In this document: positions 1 to 5,090 of the stretch, piece after piece
Numbering within the stretch: position 1 is the first letter of the stretch
How the letters are laid out: the number at the start of each line of letters is the position of its first letter
Assembly (NCBI GenBank): GCA_039027055.1
Contig: JBCCLD010000090.1
Coordinates: 1 to 13,191 of the forward strand
Length of the DNA: 13,191 nt
Source of the DNA: JBCBEX01 sp039027055
GTDB lineage: Bacteria; Bacteroidota; Rhodothermia; Rhodothermales; Rubricoccaceae
Reading direction: 5' to 3'
The notes under the pieces: model-generated
Told to the model about the DNA's origin: nothing
What the model saw: the letters and a program-made list of their open reading frames with translations, nothing else
Databases searched by the model: none
Translations under genes and position numbers: made by a program

Positions 1-39
1 CCGCGCCGCCGCACGTTCATCACATGAGCTGGGGTGCCC

Positions 40-2856
40 TCACTCCGCTCGTAGTACCGTGACGGGCTTGGCGAGCATGTGCTCGCCCGCCTCAAAGCGC
101 ACCACGTACGTCCCGCTCGCGAGCGTCGTCCCGTCCAAGAGCGCCTCGTGACGGCCCGCCTCGAACGTGCCCGACGCGAGCACGGCTACGGTCCGCCCGA
201 GGACGTCGTAGAGCGTGACGGTGACCTCGGCCTCCTCTGGTAGCTCGAAGCGCACCGACGACAGCCCCGACATCGGGTTCGGGTACGGCTCGACGAGCGC
301 GAACGCCTCGGGTATGGCCTCCGACTCGGCGGCCTCGGCGAGCGCTGCTGCTTCCTCTTCGGCTTGCGCCGCGAGCGCCGCCTTGCGGGCCTCGTCGGCA
401 CGCAGCATCGCGGCCCACTCCGCGTCGTCGGCCACGCCCCAGATCGGGCCACCCACACTCGGCGCGTAGAGGGACGCCAAGCCACCACCGGCATGAAGCC
501 CGATATCGCCCAGTTTCTCGAACGTGAACGAGTCCTCGGCATCGATGCCGTCCGGGAACGTGCCCAGCCGCCCGATCACCGTGTACGTCCCCGGCGCGTC
601 GTCCGGACCCACGATCGCCTCGAAGCGACGATCCACCGACTGGCCCGGCGCGAGGCGCACCGTCTGCGGACCGAACACCATGCTGTCGTCGTCGCCCGGC
701 CCGTCGAGCACCACCCACGCCTCCTGCTCCAGCGGCGACTCGGTCGTGTTGCTCACGGTGCTCGTGAACCACACGCTGCCGCCCTCGCTCGGCGCGGTCG
801 GCGCCTCGTCGTCAGGGGCTAGCAGCAGGATCAGGTCGGGCGGGTCGAGCGCGATGGTGACGATGTTGTTCGTGAAGTCGTCCTCGTTGCCTTGGACGGT
901 GAGGTCCTGGCCGCGCAGCTTGATCGTTGCGCCCTCGTCGGCATCGGAGAACGTGAAGACGACCGAGCCGGACTCGTCGGGGGCGAGGGGGCCGACGACG
1001 ATTTGTTTCTCAGCCACGGTGACATCGCGTTGCTGGGTGCGCTTGACGCGGACGAGGTCGGCGGCCACGTCGCCGGTGTTGGTCATCGTGGCAGTGACGG
1101 TGCCGGTGCCAGGCCCGGTGTAGACGACCTCGGTGGTGAGCGCGAGGTCGAAGACGGCCTCCTGGAAGCCGATGTCCTGGCCCGTGACCTCCTCGCCCTC
1201 GCCCACGGTGACGGCGAGCGGGGTCTCGGTGGTGGGGAGGAAGCCCTCGGGCGTCTCGGGCACGACGACCAGGTAGGTGCCGGGGTCGAGGTCCTCGAAG
1301 GCGAAGTCGCCCATGAGGAGGCCGTCGACTTCGTAGCCGTCGTCGATGTCGGTGGTGACTTCGTCGAGCTTGGTGTCGCCGTCGTCGAGGGTACCGAGGG
1401 GTTCGGCGTCGGCGAAGAGCTGGACGGTGACGCCGGGGAGGCCGTCTTCGGTCTCGTCGAAGGTGGTGCTGGCGTCTTCGTCGTTGAAGACGGCGCCGGC
1501 GATGGAGCCGGTAAGGGGCGCAGGCGTGGCGTAGCGTTGGGCGTAGACGCCGTCGCGGTCGCCGTCCTGGCCGTCGCTCGTCCACGCGACGACGAAGTCG
1601 CCGTCGGCGTCCATCGCCACGTTGGGGTCTTGCTGACTGTCCGTGGTGTAGGTGTTGACCTGAAATTCGGTGCCTTGGGTGACGCCCGCCGCGTCGTAGC
1701 GCTGCGCGAAGACACCACCGCGGTCGCCGTCCTGGCCGTCGCTCCGCCATGCGACGACGAAGTCGCCGTCGGCGTTCATCGCCACCGAGGCATTCTGCTG
1801 TCGATCTGTGGTGTAGGTGTTGACCTGGAACTCGGTGCCCTGTGGCGTGCCGTCAGCGGCGTAGCGCTGCGCGAAGACACCGTTTCCGTCGCCGTCCTGG
1901 CCGTAGCTATGCCATGCGACGACGAAGTCGCCGTCGGCGTCCATCGCCACGGTGGAGTTGCGCTGGTTTAATGTGGTGAAGGTGTTGACCTGGAACTCCG
2001 CGCCCTGCGACGTGCCGTCAGCGGCGTAGCGCTGCGCGAAGACACCACCGCTGTCGCCGTCCTGGCCGTCGCTCCGCCATGCGACGATAAAGTCGCCGTC
2101 GGCGTCCATCGCCACCGAGGGTTGAGTCTGGATACTCGTGGTGAAGGTGTTGACCTGGAACTCCGCGCCCTGGCTCACGCCCCCCGCGTCGTATCGCTGC
2201 GCGAAGACACCACCGCTGTCGCCGTCCTGGTCTGCGCTCTGCCACACGACGACGAAGTCGCCGTCGGCGTCCATCGCCACCGAGGGTAGAGTCTGGCGGC
2301 CCGTGGTGTAGACGTTGACCTGGAACTCGGACCCCTGCGGCGTGCCGTCGGCGACATAGCGCTGGGCGACGATGGCGCCGTTCGAGTCGTCCGTGCCGGC
2401 GCTGCCGTTGCTCTGCCAGGCGATGACGAAGTTGCCGTCGGCGTCCATTGCCACCGAGGGTAGAGTCTGGTCGTCGGTAGTGAAGGTGTTGACCTGGAGC
2501 TCGGACCCCTGCGGCGTTCCGTCAGCGGCGTAGCGCTGCGCGAAGACGCCGTTTCCGTCGCCGTCCTGGCCGTAGCTATGCCACACGACGACGAAGTCGC
2601 CGTCGGCGTCCATCGCCACGGTGGAGTTGCGCTGGTTGCTCGTAGTGAAGGTGCTGACCTGGAACTCGGCGCCAGCGGGGTCGGAGGCGACCTGCGCCTG
2701 AACCTCGGGTGTGCCGTGGAGCCTCGCGAGCGTGAGCGTCCCAGCGGCGGCCGCATGGCGCAGCCAGTGGAGGCGGCGCTGCGCACGGGTCCGCGAGGAA
2801 CGAGGAGAAGACGGGAGCGCGGCAGCGGCACGGCGAGGCAGTCGGAGAGCAGTCAT
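40..2856 (-). CDS. T9SS-exported multidomain protein with seven 55-residue propeller-like repeats
   Basis: Predicted extracellular or surface protein of 938 aa; no enzymatic activity can be assigned. Residues 64-442 hold seven tandem repeats of about 55 aa, each with an EFQVNTFTT start, a VAMDADGDFVVAW core, an Asp/Gly-rich SDGQDGD turn and a GVFAQRY end. Seven beta-rich units suggest a seven-bladed beta-propeller, and the Asp-rich loops could bind calcium (both inferences). Residues about 450-567 resemble an SdrD-B/Cna-B domain, about 568-670 a CARDB-like Ig fold, and about 671-782 a second Ig-like domain ending TFEKLG. An Ala/Glu-rich helical linker (about 812-845) precedes a typical T9SS type A sorting domain at 855-938 (PYPNP, LYDVLGR, LASGTYVVRF). 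I chose the ATG at 2856; the frame stays open to 2943. The N-terminus is Arg-rich and only weakly signal-like, with possible cleavage after VQAQ. The stop is TGA at 40-42. Confidence 0.85.
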   Translation of the reverse strand: MTALRLPRRAAAALPSSPRSSRTRAQRRLHWLRHAAAAGTLTLARLHGTPEVQAQVASDPAGAEFQVSTFTTSNQRNSTVAMDADGDFVVVWHSYGQDGDGNGVFAQRYAADGTPQGSELQVNTFTTDDQTLPSVAMDADGNFVIAWQSNGSAGTDDSNGAIVAQRYVADGTPQGSEFQVNVYTTGRQTLPSVAMDADGDFVVVWQSADQDGDSGGVFAQRYDAGGVSQGAEFQVNTFTTSIQTQPSVAMDADGDFIVAWRSDGQDGDSGGVFAQRYAADGTSQGAEFQVNTFTTLNQRNSTVAMDADGDFVVAWHSYGQDGDGNGVFAQRYAADGTPQGTEFQVNTYTTDRQQNASVAMNADGDFVVAWRSDGQDGDRGGVFAQRYDAAGVTQGTEFQVNTYTTDSQQDPNVAMDADGDFVVAWTSDGQDGDRDGVYAQRYATPAPLTGSIAGAVFNDEDASTTFDETEDGLPGVTVQLFADAEPLGTLDDGDTKLDEVTTDIDDGYEVDGLLMGDFAFEDLDPGTYLVVVPETPEGFLPTTETPLAVTVGEGEEVTGQDIGFQEAVFDLALTTEVVYTGPGTGTVTATMTNTGDVAADLVRVKRTQQRDVTVAEKQIVVGPLAPDESGSVVFTFSDADEGATIKLRGQDLTVQGNEDDFTNNIVTIALDPPDLILLLAPDDEAPTAPSEGGSVWFTSTVSNTTESPLEQEAWVVLDGPGDDDSMVFGPQTVRLAPGQSVDRRFEAIVGPDDAPGTYTVIGRLGTFPDGIDAEDSFTFEKLGDIGLHAGGGLASLYAPSVGGPIWGVADDAEWAAMLRADEARKAALAAQAEEEAAALAEAAESEAIPEAFALVEPYPNPMSGLSSVRFELPEEAEVTVTLYDVLGRTVAVLASGTFEAGRHEALLDGTTLASGTYVVRFEAGEHMLAKPVTVLRAE
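1531..2667 (-). repeat. Seven tandem ~165-bp coding repeats
   Basis: On the minus strand the units begin at 2667, 2502, 2328, 2163, 1998, 1833 and 1668. Each is 165 bp except the second, which is 174 bp because of a three-residue insertion in the Asp/Gly loop (SAGTDDSNG). They encode the propeller-like repeats of the T9SS protein. Units 1 and 5 are nearly identical at DNA level: 2520-2637 and 1851-1968 differ at 3 of 118 positions by my reading. The other units are visibly more diverged, which points to recent duplication or gene conversion between those two blades. Confidence 0.9.
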
Positions 2857-3067
2857 CGATGGAGGGCAGGGATCCTCCGCGCTGCGACGGCAGCACGAAC
2901 CACGGCACCCCGCCCGAGCGAGGTGCGAACCAGGGGCGCCCACGCGGGGCGCACGGCGCGATGGAGGGCGCGCACGAAGGCGGAGGGGTAAAGGAGGCGA
3001 TGGAGGGGGGACCTAGCGCTGTGCTCGGAGGCACAGGTACGGTAAGGCCAACGGTTGTGAACATAAC
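2857..3067. other. Intergenic leader of the T9SS gene with a thrice-repeated 10-mer
   Basis: I see no credible gene here. The motif cgatggaggg occurs at 2857-2866, 2959-2968 and 2998-3007 (plus strand). The first copy abuts the chosen start codon of the minus-strand T9SS gene, so on the coding strand its leader reads CCCTCCATCG three times. A weak hairpin (tgtgc/gcaca) lies near 3020-3035. No good Bacteroidota-type promoter (TTG, about 19 bases, TAnnTTTG) could be picked out. Confidence 0.4.
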
Positions 3068-3463
3068 TCATAGGGACCGATGGATTCCGGACATCGAGCG
3101 CCGTATTTCGGACAAAATGCGTGACTTAGCGCACGGTAACGAACGATGGGTGATGCTGACCTTCCTCGCGCCCTTCTGCCTGGGCAACTCTCCTAGACAG
3201 CACGGCGGCGCGGAGCCGAAGCCCCACGCCGCCTCCAGATGGGGCATCCCGAAGCGTAGGAAGTCGCTCCGGGCAGCCTCCCACATGGCGCCCATGTAGA
3301 CCTCAGCCTGTGTGAAGTAGTCGTCGTCAGCACCGCGCTGGCGTAGCGCGCGCTCGGCAAGATGAAGAAGCCCCATCGTGATCCCGAGCCGACCAACGGT
3401 AGGTACGTCGTCTCCATGTAACCCGTGTAGCCGCTCCCAGGCCTCTCTAGTCAGATCGTCCAT
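3068..3463 (-). CDS. Small unknown protein overlapping the recombinase 3' end
   Basis: A 131-aa reading frame whose ATG (3461-3463) lies inside the last codons of the recombinase gene, overlapping it by 17 bp in another frame; this suggests translational coupling. I do not recognise a family. Residues 1 to about 85 look like a plausible soluble helical protein (segments such as LTREAWERLHGLHG and AEVYMGAMWEAARSDFLRF). The remainder is Arg/Ser/Pro-rich, contains CC, and looks less natural, so the real product may be shorter or the 3' end may have been replaced by foreign sequence. A GGTGAGG sequence directly abuts the ATG, too close for an ordinary ribosome site but compatible with re-initiation after the recombinase. 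There is no signal peptide or membrane segment. It could be an accessory protein of the integrase cassette, or a decayed remnant. Confidence 0.5.
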   Translation of the reverse strand: MDDLTREAWERLHGLHGDDVPTVGRLGITMGLLHLAERALRQRGADDDYFTQAEVYMGAMWEAARSDFLRFGMPHLEAAWGFGSAPPCCLGELPRQKGARKVSITHRSLPCAKSRILSEIRRSMSGIHRSL

Positions 3464-4706
3464 CCTCACCAAATAGATCGTCCATGCGTGCGTCGAGTGC
3501 GTCGGCGTCGAAGCCCTTGAGGTAGCGCTCGGTCTCCTCGATCCCACCGTGCTGGAGCGCGTTCTTGATGTCGTAGATGCTCCACCCGGACGTGCGCGCC
3601 ACATCGGCGAACGAGTGCCGCGCGATGTGGAACGAGAGCGCCGTCTCGATCCCCGCAGCCTCAGCGATCTTCTTGAGGTACTTGTTCACCAGCGCGTTCT
3701 GGCTGCCCCTGGCACTGAGCAGCTTGGCAGGCGTCGAGAGGTCGTACCCGTCGAGCATCGGGAAGACGAACGCCTCGGGATCGCGCTTCGCGTCTCCGTC
3801 GGCGCGGTCGAGGATCCGCCTCGCGGGCGGCGTGATCTTGACCGACTGCACCTTCTTGGTCTTGCTCGCGCGAAACTGAAGGCGGTCCGCGGTCGGGTTG
3901 CCCGCCTCATCAGTCCCTCCGATGACGCGCCCTTGTGTCATCGTCGCCACGTCTGAGAAGCGGATCCCTGCGCAGTAGAAGGCGAAGAGGAAATAGTTGC
4001 GAACGTGCCAGATGAGCGTCTCCGCTTCGAGGTCGAGCGCCTCGATAGCCTGAATCTCGGCGTAGGAGAGTTTCGCGCGCTCGGGGCGTGCCCCCTTCTT
4101 GATCGTGAAGTGCCGGAAGGGGCTGTTGGCCTCGTCAGCGAGCCCCCGCTTGACCGCGTGGTTGTAGAGCGCGCGGAGGTCCCGCAGATTCGTGGCCACG
4201 CTCGACTGCTTGTTACCTAGCTCCGTGAGGCAGTGCGTCTCGAAGTCCGTCAGGAGCGCAGTCGTGATGCGGTCGAAGGGGAGGGGGGACCCGGCGAAGC
4301 GTTCCAGCTTGCCAAGCACGGCACGGAGCCGTCGGAGGCGGGCGACCTGCCCGCGCTTCTCTAGGTCGGCGAGGTGTGCGCGGGTGGCCTCGAAGAAGTC
4401 GGCGGCTTGGTCCTCGGCGAGTGCGTCCTTGAGGTGGTCGGCGGTGGCGTATGTGCGCGCGATCTTCAGACGAAGGATCTCCGCCCGTGCTTCGGTGAGC
4501 CGCGCCGCGATGAGCTCGTTTAAGAGGTCGGCGTCCGGATGCCCCTTGCGTACTCGGCGCTTCTTCTTGTTCCACTGGAAGGGCAGGACCTTCTCACCCA
4601 GCGATAGATAGCGGGTGCCGTCTCGGTCGGAAAGCCGCAGCCAGATAGGGCAGCGCCCCCGCTTGTCGCGCTTGTCGGTGCGTAAGACCGGGGTGACAGT
4701 AGCCAC
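3447..4706 (-). CDS. Tyrosine recombinase/integrase (Bacteroidetes type)
   Basis: Site-specific DNA recombinase of 419 aa, the type that integrates, excises or inverts DNA through a covalent 3'-phosphotyrosine intermediate. The N-terminus (1-85) resembles the arm-DNA-binding domain of Bacteroidetes integrases (TPVLRTDKRDKRGRCPIWLR). Residues about 100-200 form the SAM-like core-binding domain, and about 210-400 the catalytic domain. The full catalytic set is visible: R249 (CAGIRFSD), K282 (RASKTKK), H360 and R363 (HIARHSF), H386 (LQHGG) and nucleophile Y395 (ERYLKG), so it should be active. The start is GTG at 4704-4706, chosen because an in-frame TAA lies just six bases further upstream and the family typically begins this way; there is no Shine-Dalgarno site. 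It lies downstream of tRNA-Leu in the same orientation, a common integration context, but no second att copy was found in the window. Confidence 0.93.
   Translation of the reverse strand: MATVTPVLRTDKRDKRGRCPIWLRLSDRDGTRYLSLGEKVLPFQWNKKKRRVRKGHPDADLLNELIAARLTEARAEILRLKIARTYATADHLKDALAEDQAADFFEATRAHLADLEKRGQVARLRRLRAVLGKLERFAGSPLPFDRITTALLTDFETHCLTELGNKQSSVATNLRDLRALYNHAVKRGLADEANSPFRHFTIKKGARPERAKLSYAEIQAIEALDLEAETLIWHVRNYFLFAFYCAGIRFSDVATMTQGRVIGGTDEAGNPTADRLQFRASKTKKVQSVKITPPARRILDRADGDAKRDPEAFVFPMLDGYDLSTPAKLLSARGSQNALVNKYLKKIAEAAGIETALSFHIARHSFADVARTSGWSIYDIKNALQHGGIEETERYLKGFDADALDARMDDLFGEDGRSD
3453..3485 (-). repeat. 11-bp direct repeat at the recombinase/small-ORF junction
   Basis: On the minus strand ATGGACGATCT occurs at 3485-3475 and again at 3463-3453, 22 bases apart. 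The first copy encodes M408-L411 (MDDL) near the recombinase C-terminus. The second, in a shifted frame, supplies the start codon and MDDL of the small ORF. Confidence 0.9.
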
Positions 4707-4713
4707 AGTGGCT
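4701..4713. repeat. Perfect 13-base palindrome across the recombinase start codon
   Basis: AGCCAC-A-GTGGCT is a perfect inverted repeat about a single central base, and the GTG start codon of the recombinase lies within it. It could be a protein-binding half-site pair or a small hairpin masking the start; neither role can be shown from sequence. Confidence 0.6.
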
Positions 4714-4751
4714 TAGCTTTGAGATTCAATAGGTAAAGGTAGAGGTGAAAA

Positions 4752-4781
4752 CAAAGTACCTTCCCGTTCGAAATCAGCCAA
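4752..4781 (-). promoter_or_regulatory. Candidate Bacteroidota-type promoter for the recombinase
   Basis: In the AT-richer stretch between the tRNA terminator and the recombinase, the minus strand carries TTG (4781-4779), 20 bases, then TACTTTG (4758-4752). This approximates the Bacteroidota sigma consensus TTG-N19/20-TAnnTTTG, with one base missing from the -7 element. It lies about 45 bases before the GTG start. Confidence 0.35.
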
Positions 4782-4803
4782 CCTCAAAGAGTACCAGAAG
4801 TGC

Positions 4804-4845
4804 GAAAAAGAAGCGGGAACGACGTTTTTCAACGCCGCTCCCGCT
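4804..4845 (-). terminator. Intrinsic terminator of tRNA-Leu
   Basis: On the minus strand AGCGGGAGCGGCGTT pairs with AACGTCGTTCCCGCT around a GAAA loop (two G-T wobbles, 15-bp stem, 4845-4812), followed by a TCTTTTT tract. It begins about 18 bases past the tRNA 3' end and should insulate the recombinase from tRNA transcription. Confidence 0.9.
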
Positions 4846-4863
4846 CTAATGGCCTCAGTCTAG

Positions 4864-4947
4864 TGCCCCCAGTAGGAGTCGAACCTACACGCCCTTTCGG
4901 ACACCAGATCCTAAGTCTGGCCTGTCTACCAATTCCAGCATAGGGGC
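4864..4947 (-). tRNA. tRNA-Leu (anticodon TAG)
   Basis: An 84-nt class II tRNA reading CUA/CUG-type leucine codons. The acceptor stem GCCCCTA pairs with TGGGGGC (one T-G wobble), with discriminator A at 4864. The D-arm carries TTGGTAGACAG, the anticodon stem CCAGA/TCTGG encloses loop CTTAGGA with TAG at 4913-4911, there is a long variable arm, and the T-arm is GTAGG-TTCGACT-CCTAC. The 3' CCA is not encoded. It is divergent from the S46 peptidase gene. The 3' ends of tRNAs are common integrase targets, and a recombinase gene lies just downstream. Confidence 0.97.
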
Positions 4948-5090
4948 CAACACCTCAAGGTACACTCGTGCTCGATAGCGACGGGTCATGCTGCAGCGCT
5001 TTCCCAGACGCTTCGCAAGCGCTTCTAGCCCGACGCGTATCTTCCGACGCCCCGTACTGCACCGCTTTTCTCACAGGATCACTCTCCCCT
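4948..5090. other. Divergent intergenic region, tRNA-Leu and S46 peptidase
   Basis: This 143-bp spacer must hold the promoters of both the minus-strand tRNA and the plus-strand peptidase gene. It contains an imperfect palindrome-like stretch (agcgctttcccagacgcttcg, then aagcgctt) near 4996-5027. A TACCTTG element just before the tRNA is a weak -7 candidate. The peptidase reading frame stays open back to 4968, but that extension lacks signal-peptide character. Confidence 0.4.

Noticed and set aside
892..1971. Long plus-strand open frame (359 codons) opposite the repeat protein
   Set aside because: It is antisense to clearly coding repeats and is kept open by GC-rich periodic codons; its product is a low-complexity Val/Gly/Glu/Asp string with no domain.
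1531..2667. Possible CRISPR-like or noncoding repeat array
   Set aside because: Units are about 165 bp, in frame and encode a consistent protein repeat, with no spacers.
2853..3071. Minus-strand 72-codon frame upstream of the T9SS gene
   Set aside because: Arg/Ala-rich composition with repeated LHR peptides coming from the CCCTCCATCG motif; no domain.
3106..4903. TTTCGGACA at 3106-3114 matching 4895-4903 in tRNA-Leu as att core
   Set aside because: Only nine bases, and in the variable arm rather than the usual anticodon/T-arm/3' end target; likely chance.
4968..5090. N-terminal extension of the S46 peptidase
   Set aside because: The extension has no signal features, whereas the ATG at 5091 begins a clean lipoprotein signal.
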